A stretch of DNA of 64,000 nucleotides. Source: Desmospora profundinema. GTDB lineage: Bacteria > Bacillota > Bacilli > Thermoactinomycetales > DSM-45169. Location of the stretch: the NCBI RefSeq assembly GCF_031454155.1, contig NZ_JAVDQG010000001.1, forward strand, positions 124,001 through 188,000, given 5' to 3'. The notes below the pieces were generated by a model. It had not been told where the DNA came from. It worked only from the letters and a program-made list of their open reading frames with translations, and ran no database searches. A program made the translations under genes and the position numbers. Within the stretch, counting starts at the first letter, position 1; every line of letters begins with the position of its first letter. Positions 8,298-16,921 of this stretch are shown piece by piece.

Positions 8298-9857
8298 GTG
8301 GCAAGTTTGCAGAAGGGTTTCGTTTATCTGGTAGGGGCAGGCCCCGGGGATCCCGGACTGATCACCGTGAAAGGAAGGGAAGCGTTACAAGAGGCGGATG
8401 TCGTTCTTTACGATCGGTTGGTCTCCCCCCGTCTGTTGGAAAATACGCAGGATTATTGCGAACGGGTGGATGTGGGAAAAAGGCCGTCTTCTCGATGGAC
8501 GCAGGAGGAGATCAACCGGACACTGATCCGGATGGCGAGTGAAGGAAAAACGGTCGTCCGTTTAAAAGGGGGAGATCCCTTTGTGTTTGGACGGGGAGGG
8601 GAGGAAGCCGCCTCATTGCGGAAAGCGTCGATTCCTTTCGAAGTGGTCCCAGGAATCAGTTCTGTGACAGCCGTTCCCGCTTATGCCGGCATTCCTGTCA
8701 CCCATCGGGATTACAATTCATCGTTTACGGTCGTCGCTGGTCACGAGCATCCCGACAAAAAAGAGTCCGCGGTGAAATGGGAGCATCTGGCTAAGGGATC
8801 AGAAACCTTGATCATCCTGATGGGAATGGCCAACCTTCCACGGATCCGTGATGTACTGCTTCGTTACGGTCGAAGTCCCGGGACACCGGTTGCCCTGGTT
8901 CGTTGGGGTACTCGGTCCAACCAAGAGACCTTAACCGGAACATTGGCGGATATCGCTGAACGGGCGAAGGCGGCAGCGTTCCGTCCCCCCGCCGTCATTA
9001 TCGTCGGAGAGGTGGTTCGGGAAAGGGAGCGACTGACTTGGTTTGAGTTGCTGCCTCTCTTTGGCCGCCAAATCCTTGTTCCCCGCACACGGAAACAGCG
9101 AAGCCTCCTGTCCGCCGGGATTGAACAGCTGGGGGGAGAAGCGGTGGAATTTCCAGTCGCGGACCTGAAGATGGCGGAGAATGCTGAGAACGTGATAAAA
9201 GCGGAACCGATGGACGATTGGCTCGTGTTTACAAGCGCTTCGGGAGTAGAAGTATTTTTTCGCATTTTGGAGAAGACAGGGAAAGACATTCGGCAGTGGG
9301 CAAACGCTCAAGTGGCTGCTGTGGGGAAACGCACGGCTGTTTCATTGAAAGAAAAGGGGATACAAGCGGATGTGTTTGTGGATACCCATTCAGCCGGTTT
9401 GATGGAGGCGATGGGGTCCCTGGTGAAAACCGGGGACAGGGTGCTCCTCGTCGGAGGCGGCAAATACCGGATCACTCTGGCATCCTCCCTTCAAAACAGG
9501 GGCTGTCAAGTGAGGGAAACCGAAGCGATCGAGACCCGGACCGTTTACGGTTGTACGAAAGATGCCGTCCGTATGCTGCAGGCGGGGGAGGTGGATATGA
9601 TCGCTTTTGCCAGTTCGTCGACTGTCCGTCATTTGGTCGAAGCGATCCGTCCGGAACTGGCGGGTGAGGAGGAGGCGCTTTATTCGGTGCCGGTAGCCTG
9701 TATCGGTCCTGAAACCGCACAGGCGGCGGAAGAATGCGGCTGGAAAGTGGACAAGGTGGCCTGCCCTCATACGGTGGAAGGGCTGATTGACGCTCTTTGT
9801 CATCTGTCGGAGGAGAGGCAAACCGCACTTGCCGCTACGGCTGAAGGACCATCTTGA
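8298..9857 (+). CDS. cobA-hemD: Uroporphyrinogen-III C-methyltransferase / uroporphyrinogen-III synthase fusion
   Basis: A 519-residue bifunctional enzyme. Residues about 7-250 are the SAM-dependent SUMT domain (VYLVGAGPGDPGLITVKGRE, then RLKGGDPFVFGRGGEE and VVPGISSVTAVPAYAGIPVT) that methylates uroporphyrinogen III at C2 and C7 to precorrin-2. Residues about 255-505 are a HemD domain that makes uroporphyrinogen III by ring closure and inversion (DWLVFTSASGVEVFF, FASSSTVRHLV). The GTG start follows GGGAGAGGAA. It is the first gene after the B12 riboswitch, so both tetrapyrrole supply and commitment to corrin are placed under B12 control. CobA-HemD fusions are known in Firmicutes. Confidence 0.95.
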   Translation: MASLQKGFVYLVGAGPGDPGLITVKGREALQEADVVLYDRLVSPRLLENTQDYCERVDVGKRPSSRWTQEEINRTLIRMASEGKTVVRLKGGDPFVFGRGGEEAASLRKASIPFEVVPGISSVTAVPAYAGIPVTHRDYNSSFTVVAGHEHPDKKESAVKWEHLAKGSETLIILMGMANLPRIRDVLLRYGRSPGTPVALVRWGTRSNQETLTGTLADIAERAKAAAFRPPAVIIVGEVVRERERLTWFELLPLFGRQILVPRTRKQRSLLSAGIEQLGGEAVEFPVADLKMAENAENVIKAEPMDDWLVFTSASGVEVFFRILEKTGKDIRQWANAQVAAVGKRTAVSLKEKGIQADVFVDTHSAGLMEAMGSLVKTGDRVLLVGGGKYRITLASSLQNRGCQVRETEAIETRTVYGCTKDAVRMLQAGEVDMIAFASSSTVRHLVEAIRPELAGEEEALYSVPVACIGPETAQAAEECGWKVDKVACPHTVEGLIDALCHLSEERQTALAATAEGPS

Positions 9858-9896
9858 TCGTACGAACTTGAAAAAAGAATGAATGGAGGAAGGAAA

Positions 9897-10547
9897 ATGG
9901 GTCTGGAATTGGTAACCACCTTAGGGTTCGGGTTGCTGTTGGGTCTTCGTCACTCCATGGATCCGGATCATTTTATCGCGGTCTCCACCATCGCCAGCCG
10001 TACAGGGAACGTGTTGAAGGCGACGGCTTCCGGTGTTTACTGGGGAATGGGACATACCGCCACCTTGTTGCTGGTTGGCATCCCGCTCCTGTTGATGAAG
10101 ACATCGATGCCTGACTTTCTACAGATCCTGATGGAGCTGATCGTCGGATGTATGCTGGTCATCCTGGGCTGGACATCCTTTCAAGCTTTCCGGCAGGGAA
10201 CGGTTCGGAAGGATTCCACGAGCGGCGGGAAAAGCGGACAAAACCAGGTGCGATCCCGCTCATTCCTAGTCGGAATGGTTCACGGAATGGCGGGCAGCGG
10301 AGCCCTGGCGGTGATGGTGATGGCTTCCTTGCGAAGCTTCACGGAAGCCCTTTTGTATCTGTTGTTGTTCGGGGTCGGCACCATTGCAGGTATGAGCTTG
10401 TTTGCAGTCCTGATCGGCGTTCCCTTTACCTATGCAGGCAAACGGTCCGTTATGTTGGAACGGGGAATGGGTATGACGGCGGGAGCGGTTTCGATTTTGT
10501 TCGGGATTTACTATTTGCAAGACATCTTGTTCAACGAAGTCTTCTAA
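9897..10547 (+). CDS. NicO/UreH-family nickel-cobalt transporter
   Basis: A 216-residue membrane protein with about six hydrophobic segments. GLRHSMDPDHFIAVSTIASR near residue 15 contains the HX4DH metal-selection motif of NiCoT/NicO/UreH transporters, and SFLVGMVHGMAGSGALAVMV near residue 120 is the second conserved segment. Position just downstream of riboswitch-controlled cobA-hemD makes cobalt uptake for corrin synthesis the likely role, replacing a CbiMNQO system, which is not present here. The ATG is preceded by GGAGGAAGGAAA; an ATG six codons earlier overlaps that ribosome binding site. Confidence 0.88.
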   Translation: MGLELVTTLGFGLLLGLRHSMDPDHFIAVSTIASRTGNVLKATASGVYWGMGHTATLLLVGIPLLLMKTSMPDFLQILMELIVGCMLVILGWTSFQAFRQGTVRKDSTSGGKSGQNQVRSRSFLVGMVHGMAGSGALAVMVMASLRSFTEALLYLLLFGVGTIAGMSLFAVLIGVPFTYAGKRSVMLERGMGMTAGAVSILFGIYYLQDILFNEVF

Positions 10548-10752
10548 GGCCCCCGTTTCCGATATCGATCGTGTTCCCTAGAAGGGGGGGTTCCAGCGTA
10601 GTGTCTTGCCACGCATTAGAACGGAGACGGAAAACCAAGCCGACCGCTACTCAGCGTAAAAGGCTAAGAAAAAAAGATTATATACCTGAAGGGGAACGAG
10701 ATCTAATCGGATTCACCATAAGGGAAGGCGATGAAAGTAACAGGAGAACGGA
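10548..10752. other. Intergenic gap before cobQ with a short repeated motif
   Basis: No gene is seen. The bases around 10597-10640 (CGTAGTGTCTTGCCACGCAT, then GACGGAAAAC) are shared with 12988-13029, and the core is seen again, inverted, at about 34495-34515. A GCCCCC / GGGGGG pairing near 10550-10590 could be a weak terminator. Confidence 0.45.
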
Positions 10753-12303
10753 ATGAAAAAAAAGATCATGATTCAAGGAACCGGTTCCGATGTGGGCAAA
10801 AGTGTACTGGCGGCGGCTTTGTGCCGAATTCTTAAGCAGGATGGACTTCGTGTCGCGCCCTTCAAATCTCAGAATATGGCCCTTAACTCCTACGTCACAC
10901 CGGATGGAAGGGAAATCGGACGGGCACAGGGAGTGCAGGCGGAAGCCTGCGGAATGGCGGCGACGGTGGATATGAACCCGATTTTGATTAAGCCCACCGG
11001 TTCCATGCGTTCTCAAATCGTCGTTAGAGGCAAACCCCATATGGATATGGACGCTTCTTCTTATCGGGATTTCACCCGAAAAGTGTGGCCGATCTTGCAG
11101 GAATCCTATCATCGGTTGGAACAGCAAGCGGACGTGATCGTGATCGAGGGAGCGGGCAGCCCGGTGGAGATCAATCTAAAAGATCGGGAAATCGTCAACA
11201 TGCGGATTGCCCGATGGCTTCAATCTCCCGTCCTGCTGGTGGGGGATATCGACCGGGGCGGTCTGTTTGCCCAGGTCGTAGGGACTTTGGAACTGTTGGA
11301 ACCGGAAGAGCGGGATCTGATCGCCGGTATTCTGATCAATAAATTTCGCGGTGATCCTTCCCTCCTCCACTCCGGCATCCGGTGGTTGGAGGAGCGGACG
11401 GGAAAGCCGGTACTGGGGTTGATTCCCTTCCTTCCGGATCTGGATCTGGAAGCGGAAGACTCCATGTCCCTGGACAGGAGGCCTGTCCTGAAAAAGAACG
11501 AGAGAGATGACCGGATTGAGGTCGCCGTCATCCGTCATCCCCATCTCTCCAACTTTACCGATTTTGACGCGCTGGAAAAGGAAGAGGATGTCGCACTCCG
11601 ATATGTGGGTCATCCGGAAGCACTCGGTTCTCCCGATGTCGTCATCTTACCCGGCAGCAAAAATACGGTGGAGGACTGGTTGCACTGGGTGCGGATGGGG
11701 ATGGCGGGAGCGATCCAAGACCGAGCGCGGCAGGGAGGGCATATCGTCGGCATCTGCGGCGGATATCAGATGATGGGTATGGAGTTGAAGGATCCGTTAC
11801 AAGTGGAATCCCGCCATGGTCAAGTAAAGGGAATGGAATTGTTTCCGCTACACACTACCTTTTTGCCGGAAAAGCGGACGGTTCGGGTTCGGGGGGTTCT
11901 GACAAATTGGGGAGAAGAGGTCTGGCAGTCTCTGCGGCAGGAGAAGGTGGAAGGTTACGAGATTCATATGGGAATAACCGAACCCATTTCCGGCGGGAAG
12001 TCGGGTGGCCCATTGTTCCGGGTGGCGGCCGACGGTGAAAATCCTCGTGGGGAAGGATGGATTTCCCGTGACGGCCGCCGATGGGGGACCTATCTACACG
12101 GTGTTTTTGACAACGATGGTTTCCGCCGGGCATGGTTGAATCAGCTTCGGAGGGAAAAGGGCTGGGCACCCCTTCAGCCATCCCGTTCTCACGCTGCCCG
12201 GCGGGAAGCGGCCTTCGATCGGCTGGCTGACCATGTGCGCCGACATGTCGACATCCCGCGGCTGTATCAGATCTTGGATGAAAAAACTTCACATACCGGA
12301 TGA
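10753..12303 (+). CDS. cobQ: Adenosylcobyric acid (cobyric acid) synthase
   Basis: A 516-residue cytoplasmic glutamine amidotransferase that amidates four side chains (b, d, e, g) of adenosylcobyrinic acid a,c-diamide. The N-terminal dethiobiotin-synthetase-like ATPase domain begins MIQGTGSDVGKSVLAAALCR with the P-loop, followed by KSQNMALNSYVTPDGREIGR. The C-terminal type 1 amidotransferase domain contains the nucleophile Cys in HIVGICGGYQMMG near residue 333 and the His of GTYLHGVFDNDGF near residue 447. Length matches the family. The start has GGAGAACGG. It is followed 16 bp later by the adenosyltransferase. Confidence 0.96.
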   Translation: MKKKIMIQGTGSDVGKSVLAAALCRILKQDGLRVAPFKSQNMALNSYVTPDGREIGRAQGVQAEACGMAATVDMNPILIKPTGSMRSQIVVRGKPHMDMDASSYRDFTRKVWPILQESYHRLEQQADVIVIEGAGSPVEINLKDREIVNMRIARWLQSPVLLVGDIDRGGLFAQVVGTLELLEPEERDLIAGILINKFRGDPSLLHSGIRWLEERTGKPVLGLIPFLPDLDLEAEDSMSLDRRPVLKKNERDDRIEVAVIRHPHLSNFTDFDALEKEEDVALRYVGHPEALGSPDVVILPGSKNTVEDWLHWVRMGMAGAIQDRARQGGHIVGICGGYQMMGMELKDPLQVESRHGQVKGMELFPLHTTFLPEKRTVRVRGVLTNWGEEVWQSLRQEKVEGYEIHMGITEPISGGKSGGPLFRVAADGENPRGEGWISRDGRRWGTYLHGVFDNDGFRRAWLNQLRREKGWAPLQPSRSHAARREAAFDRLADHVRRHVDIPRLYQILDEKTSHTG

Positions 12304-12319
12304 AAGGGAGGTTGAAACC

Positions 12320-12916
12320 ATGGGAATTTATACGCGCCGGGGGGATGCCGGCGAGACATCGGTGATCGGAGCCCGGGTTTCTAAGGATCATGTGCGGGTG
12401 GAAGCTTACGGCACCGTTGACGAGGCCAACTCTTTCGTCGGGGATGCCATCGCCCGGATGAGAGAGAGGGATGCGGAACGATATGACGACATGATCGAAA
12501 TCTTAACGGAAATCCAGCAGGAACTTTTTGATGTGGGTGCAGACCTGGCAGTGGTGAAGGGAAAACGTCCGTACAAAACCACGGCTGAACAGGTGGAACG
12601 GTTGGAAGGATGGGTGGATGAATTCCTGGCGGAGGCACCGCCGGTCAAAAAATTCATCCTGCCGGGGGGAACCTCCATCGCATCGGCGCTCCATATCTGT
12701 CGTACGGTGGTGCGGCGGGCGGAACGTCGTGCCGTCACCCTGACCCTGCAGGGAGAGATCAACGGAGAAGCCCGCCGATATCTGAACCGGTTGTCTGACT
12801 TTTTCTTCGCCTTGGCCCGTGCCGCCAACGCCAGGGAACAACAAGAGGACATCCAATATATCCGGGGCAGGGATGTCTTTCGGGGGCAGTCGCCTGTTAA
12901 AAGGACGAGTACGTAG
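12320..12916 (+). CDS. Cob(I)alamin adenosyltransferase, PduO type
   Basis: A 198-residue ATP:cob(I)alamin (or cobyrinate a,c-diamide) adenosyltransferase, which transfers adenosyl from ATP to the corrin cobalt. MGIYTRRGDAGETSVIG at the N-terminus is the PduO ATP-binding motif, VEAYGTVDEANSFVG the second conserved block, and CRTVVRRAERRAVTL with LNRLSDFFFALARAAN the C-terminal signatures. The ATG after AGGGAGGTTGAAACC gives a protein of family length; the longer frame overlapping cobQ is not used. Genes cobQ and this one form a tight pair. Confidence 0.94.
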   Translation: MGIYTRRGDAGETSVIGARVSKDHVRVEAYGTVDEANSFVGDAIARMRERDAERYDDMIEILTEIQQELFDVGADLAVVKGKRPYKTTAEQVERLEGWVDEFLAEAPPVKKFILPGGTSIASALHICRTVVRRAERRAVTLTLQGEINGEARRYLNRLSDFFFALARAANAREQQEDIQYIRGRDVFRGQSPVKRTST

Positions 12917-12972
12917 CCCTCATGCCGCACGGTCAAATCAGAAGGGTTTTGAGTTTAAGAAGATGAGCGGAA

Positions 12973-13032
12973 GAATTTGTTTTCCGGCGGAGTGACTCTG
13001 CCACGCATGGAACAAAGACGGAAAACAAATTC
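12973..13032. repeat. 60-bp inverted-repeat element
   Basis: Perfect 14-bp arms, GAATTTGTTTTCCG (12973-12986) and CGGAAAACAAATTC (13019-13032), enclose 32 bp that include TGCCACGCATGGAACAAAGA, a motif shared with the gap before cobQ. It may be a terminator-like hairpin for the adenosyltransferase, though no T-run follows, or a miniature repeat element. Confidence 0.6.
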
Positions 13033-13111
13033 TGGAGCGGGTGATGTCAAAACGACCGAGTTATTTTTAAGGTAGAGCATGGGGATCGAGTGGCCAATAC
13101 AATTGCAAGAT

Positions 13112-13311
13112 TAGGGTCTGTCTGGGTCATTCAATCTTCCGTGAGTAAAAGGGAGGGTCGGTATGGCTTTTGGTTCGCCTTTGCACTCACAGAGCACAAG
13201 TCTCGCCTGGGTCACTTCGCTCCCGGTCTCGCTATGTGCTTTTTGCAACGAAACGAAGACAGCCAACCGACCCGGGATCTCGCGCTACGGATTGTTTAGA
13301 CACGCCCTAGT
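13112..13311 (+). repeat. Interspersed repeat, copy B1
   Basis: About 200 bp starting TAGGGTCTGTCTGGGTCATT and ending, on the opposite strand, TAGGGCGTGTCTAAACAATC, giving imperfect terminal inverted repeats. The core (GAGCACAAGTCTCGCCTGGG, GGTCTCGCTATG, GCTTTTTGCAA) is shared with copies A and C. It contains no gene. Confidence 0.75.
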
Positions 13312-13470
13312 ACTACGGTTGTGCTTATAAGCGCAGGTGCAGATGTGAGAAGGGAGGGTGGTGGGATGGCTGCGATCCTTTGCGCTTTTTGCAAGAGATC
13401 GAAGACAGCCTGCCAGCCCGACCCACCCACGCTCCTATACACTCTTCGTACAAAAGCAACTGTAGTACTA
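13308..13470 (+). repeat. Interspersed repeat, copy B2
   Basis: A 163-bp element abutting B1. Its left end reads TAGTACTACGGTTG and its right end, on the opposite strand, TAGTACTACAGTTG, clear terminal inverted repeats. The interior (ATGGCTGCGATCCTTTG, GCAAGAGATCGAAGACA, GCTCCTATACACTCTTCGTA) matches copy C. Short open frames within it are not credible genes. It ends about 48 bp before cbiH60. Confidence 0.8.
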
Positions 13471-13517
13471 GTAGAGGTACGGAATCTGCCTGAAAAATCG
13501 AGTCTGGGGGTGCAATC

Positions 13518-15179
13518 ATGGCAAACCGTGTGAACGGAAAGCTGTTGGTGATCGGATTCGGGCCGGGGCATTTCGATCATATGAGTGGACGTGCCCGGCA
13601 AGCGATCGGCGAAAGCGATGTGATCGTCGGCTACAACACGTATGTCGATCTTATCCGCGGACTGTTAACCGATCAGGAAATCGTCCGTACCGGCATGACG
13701 GAGGAAGTCAGCCGGGCACAGGAAGCCGTGCGGCTGGCGGAAGAGGGGAAAAAGGTGGCCGTCATTTCTAGCGGAGATGCGGGTGTATATGGCATGGCGG
13801 GCCTGGTTTATGAGGTGCTGATCGAAAAAGGGTGGCACCCCGATACAGGGGTGGAAGTGGAAGTGATCCCCGGGATCTCCGCGATCCAATCTTGTGCGTC
13901 CCTGCTGGGATCTCCGGTGATGCACGATGCTTGTACCATCAGTCTGAGTGATCATCTCACCCCGTGGGAGACGATTGCCCGCCGGATTGAAGCTGCTGCC
14001 GTCGCCGATTTTGTCATCGCCCTGTACAATCCCAAGAGCGGTCGGCGAACGCGACAAATCGTGGAGACCCAGCGGATCCTGCTGGAGCATCGGGCGGCGG
14101 ATACTCCCGTCGGGCTGATAAAAAGCGCCTATCGGGAGCGGGAGCATGTCGTTTTGACCACACTGGAGCGGATGCTGGAGCATGACATCGGGATGCTGAC
14201 AACGGTGATCATCGGTAATTCCAGCACCTTTGTCCACCACGGCTTAATGATTACTCCCCGGGGCTATCAGCGCAAGTATACACTGGATTCCACCATTCAG
14301 GATTTAAAACCCCATCAGCGGTTGAAGCCGGAAGCGGAGCCCTGGGCTCTTGAAGGGAGTCTGAGCGGGAAGAACGGACAAGATCCGACCGGTTCCATCT
14401 CCGCTGCCAAAGTGGAGGTGGAGAAGCCGAACTTACCCGCCTTGGCGATGGAGGCCCTTTCCATCCTGGAGGCGAAAGGCAAGGTCCAGACCACCGCCCT
14501 GGCCGATGCTTCAAGCGAGACGGCATCTGTCGTCTCCATCTTCGAAGTGGCCGTTTCTTCCGGGTTGGCCGAGAAAAAATGGACACCCGCACAAATGAAG
14601 CTGCTGGCGGAATTGGCCGGGGAAAAGGGGGAAATCGAATACACTCCCCATCACCAGATCTTGTTGCGAGTGCCTACGGATTCGCCGCAGGAGATCATCG
14701 ACTGCCTGACGGGAGAAGGACTGCTGTTAAATCCCGTTGGGGACACCGTCCAGATCAAAGCTTGCGACTTTTGCCACGGGGATAAGGGAGAGTCGATTCC
14801 CTTCGCTGAGGAACTGAATCGGCGGATTGGCGGGCTCACTGTCCCCAAAGAATTGAAGATCGGGTTCAACGGGTGCGCGATGGCTTGTTACGGAGCGGTG
14901 ACGGAGGAAATCGGCATCGTGTTCCGCCGCGGAAGCTTCGATCTCTTTCTGGGAGGGAAAAACATCGGACGCAATGCTCATGCGGCTCAGCGTGTGGCGG
15001 AAGGGCTCACACCGGAAGCGCTGGTGGAAGCTGTGGAGCAGGTGGTGCGGGAATACGCGGAAAAGGGAAACCCCAATGAACGGTTCAACAAGTATTTTAA
15101 GCGTGTGGGAGTCGTGGCGGGTTTCCGCCACGCCGATGCCCCCAAACCGACGATTCCGGAATTGGCTTGCGGTGAATAA
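13518..15179 (+). CDS. cbiH60: Cobalt-precorrin-3 C17-methyltransferase with C-terminal Fe-S domain (CbiH60 type)
   Basis: A 553-residue fusion. Residues 1-245 are the SAM-dependent ring-contracting methyltransferase (LLVIGFGPGHFDHMSGRARQ, ISSGDAGVYGMAGLVYEVL, VIPGISAIQSCASLLGSPVM). After a poorly conserved linker (about 250-350), residues about 350-540 resemble a nitrite/sulfite-reductase ferredoxin-like domain with Cys pairs CDFC (about 415-418) and CAMAC (about 452-456), suited to a 4Fe-4S cluster. This architecture matches CbiH60 described for the anaerobic pathway of Bacillus megaterium, which performs ring contraction. The start follows GGGGGTGCAATC. It heads the second part of the cob cluster, behind repeats B1/B2. 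Confidence 0.93.
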   Translation: MANRVNGKLLVIGFGPGHFDHMSGRARQAIGESDVIVGYNTYVDLIRGLLTDQEIVRTGMTEEVSRAQEAVRLAEEGKKVAVISSGDAGVYGMAGLVYEVLIEKGWHPDTGVEVEVIPGISAIQSCASLLGSPVMHDACTISLSDHLTPWETIARRIEAAAVADFVIALYNPKSGRRTRQIVETQRILLEHRAADTPVGLIKSAYREREHVVLTTLERMLEHDIGMLTTVIIGNSSTFVHHGLMITPRGYQRKYTLDSTIQDLKPHQRLKPEAEPWALEGSLSGKNGQDPTGSISAAKVEVEKPNLPALAMEALSILEAKGKVQTTALADASSETASVVSIFEVAVSSGLAEKKWTPAQMKLLAELAGEKGEIEYTPHHQILLRVPTDSPQEIIDCLTGEGLLLNPVGDTVQIKACDFCHGDKGESIPFAEELNRRIGGLTVPKELKIGFNGCAMACYGAVTEEIGIVFRRGSFDLFLGGKNIGRNAHAAQRVAEGLTPEALVEAVEQVVREYAEKGNPNERFNKYFKRVGVVAGFRHADAPKPTIPELACGE

Positions 15180-15226
15180 CGAGTCGGTCTAAAAAAGCCG
15201 GTCACCCGGCGGGGAGGAAGATCTGT

Positions 15227-16090
15227 ATGGATGCTGTTCTGTTTGTGGGGCACGGGAGCAGAGACCCGGAAGGGAATGCCGAACTGCTCCAGTTTACTGA
15301 TCAAGTGTCCCGTCACCTCATGACACCGGTGATTGAGACCTGTTTTTTGGAATTGGCCCTTCCGGACATCCCTCAGGGAATCGCCCGCTGTGTAGAACGA
15401 GGGGCCACCCGTATCTCCGTCATTCCCATCATGCTGTTTTCCGCCGGACATGCCAAAGTGCATATCCCCCTCTCCATCCAAGAGGCCCGGGGTCGATACC
15501 CGCAAGTGGAATTTCGGTATGGCCGTCCCTTTGAAGTGGATAAAGGCATCCTGTCCATCCTGAGCCGAAGGCTGGAGGAGATGAACCTTCCGACCGGCGA
15601 GGAAGAGGATGAGCGGCACGATGTGGCCGTGTTACTCGTGGGCAGGGGCTCAAGCGATCCGGATGCCAACAGTGATTTATATAAAATCAGCCGGTTGTTT
15701 TGGGAACAACACCCGGTTAAATGGGTGGAAACCGCGTTTATCGGCGTGACGGATCCGCTGTTTGAAGAGGGGTTGGAGCGGTGTCAGCGGCTGGGGGCAC
15801 GTACATGTATCGTGTTGCCGTACTTTTTGTTCACGGGTGTGCTGATTAAGCGGATGGAGGAGAAGCTGGCTCGTTTTTCTTGCGGTCACCCTGACTTTTT
15901 TGTAACCATGGGTTCCTATCTGGGGTTGGATGAAGGACTGATTCCCGTGCTGCTGGAGCGGGTACGGGAAGTGGAACAGACGGGGGGCGCCGATTGGCGT
16001 TTCCTGGCCGAGCAGGCGGAAGCGGCCGAGCATCATCATCACCACCATGACCACCACCATCATCATGGACAGGGTCATACCCACGGATAA
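15227..16090 (+). CDS. cbiX: Sirohydrochlorin cobaltochelatase with poly-His tail
   Basis: A 287-residue class II chelatase that inserts Co2+ into sirohydrochlorin, the defining early-cobalt step. Two CbiX repeats are visible: residues 1-125 start MDAVLFVGHGSRDPEGN, with the metal-site His also in PIMLFSAGHAKVHIP; residues 130-255 start VAVLLVGRGSSDPDANSD, where the equivalent His is replaced by Arg, as expected for the non-catalytic half. The last 20 residues are a His-rich tail (EHHHHHHDHHHHHGQGHTHG) likely to bind or store metal. The start has GGGGAGGAAG, and the gene lies about 45 bp after cbiH60. Confidence 0.95.
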   Translation: MDAVLFVGHGSRDPEGNAELLQFTDQVSRHLMTPVIETCFLELALPDIPQGIARCVERGATRISVIPIMLFSAGHAKVHIPLSIQEARGRYPQVEFRYGRPFEVDKGILSILSRRLEEMNLPTGEEEDERHDVAVLLVGRGSSDPDANSDLYKISRLFWEQHPVKWVETAFIGVTDPLFEEGLERCQRLGARTCIVLPYFLFTGVLIKRMEEKLARFSCGHPDFFVTMGSYLGLDEGLIPVLLERVREVEQTGGADWRFLAEQAEAAEHHHHHHDHHHHHGQGHTHG

Positions 16091-16120
16091 CCCGATCCCG
16101 GCAACCCCTATGGGAGGAGC

Positions 16121-16921
16121 GTGCATGCGGTGATTTTATTTTTGGCGGGCACCAGTGACGCAAAGGAACTGGCCAAGCGGTTAAAGGATGCGGGGTATGC
16201 TTTGTTGGCCACTGTAGTGACGGAGCATGGGGCGGAAGGGTTGGAGGAAGCGGGAATTCCGGTCCGGGTGGGACGGTTGGACCCGCTTCAGATGGCGGCG
16301 CTGATCCGGGAGCACGGCTGCACGGCTGTTGTCGATGCCAGCCACCCTTTTGCCGAAGAAGCATCCGAAAATGCCATGAAAGCTTCCCGAAAAGCAAGTG
16401 TTCCCTATATCCGGTATGAACGGCCCGCCGGACGCTATGGAAACCACCCCCGGTTAAAATCGGTGCTTTCCTACCGAGAAGCGGCGGAAGAAGCAGCGAG
16501 GCGTCCGGGGGTGGTGTTGCTGACTACCGGGAGCAAAACCCTGCAAATCTTCACAGAAGTCCTTTTGGAGAAGCCGGAAATCCGGCTGGTCGCCCGGATG
16601 CTCCCCCGCAGAGAGAATCTGGATAAGTGTGAGGCCCTCGGTATCAAACAGGAAAATATCATCGCGATGCAGGGTCCTTTCGGCGAAGAACTAAATCGAG
16701 CCCTCTACCGCCATTACGGGGTGACGACGGTGATCACCAAGGAAAGCGGACAAGCCGGTGCGGTGGATGAGAAAGTCGGTTCGGCGTTGGACATGGGTTT
16801 GGATGTGATTCTGATCGCCCGTCCGCGCCTCGACTATGATCGGGTGTTCACCGAGATGGAGGCCGTCTTGGCGGAGCTGGGCAAACAGGAGAGGAGCAAC
16901 CACCATGTCACAAGGATTTAA
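16121..16921 (+). CDS. cbiJ: Cobalt-precorrin-6A reductase
   Basis: A 266-residue NAD(P)H-dependent reductase that reduces cobalt-precorrin-6A to 6B. LFLAGTSDAKELAKRLKDAG is the N-terminal Rossmann motif of CobK/CbiJ, VVDASHPFAEEASENAM the conserved DATHPFA-type block, and VITKESGQAGAVDEKVGSAL the C-terminal TKxSG block. A GTG start after GGGAGGAGC is used; a GTG three codons later is an alternative. Its end overlaps the start of cbiC by 17 bp, indicating translational coupling. Confidence 0.93.
   Translation: MHAVILFLAGTSDAKELAKRLKDAGYALLATVVTEHGAEGLEEAGIPVRVGRLDPLQMAALIREHGCTAVVDASHPFAEEASENAMKASRKASVPYIRYERPAGRYGNHPRLKSVLSYREAAEEAARRPGVVLLTTGSKTLQIFTEVLLEKPEIRLVARMLPRRENLDKCEALGIKQENIIAMQGPFGEELNRALYRHYGVTTVITKESGQAGAVDEKVGSALDMGLDVILIARPRLDYDRVFTEMEAVLAELGKQERSNHHVTRI

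Noticed and set aside
13090-13533. Short open frames of 60-100 codons between the adenosyltransferase and cbiH60, both strands
   Set aside because: They lie wholly in repeat copies B1 and B2 and recur with frameshifts in copy C, so they are repeat sequence and not genes.
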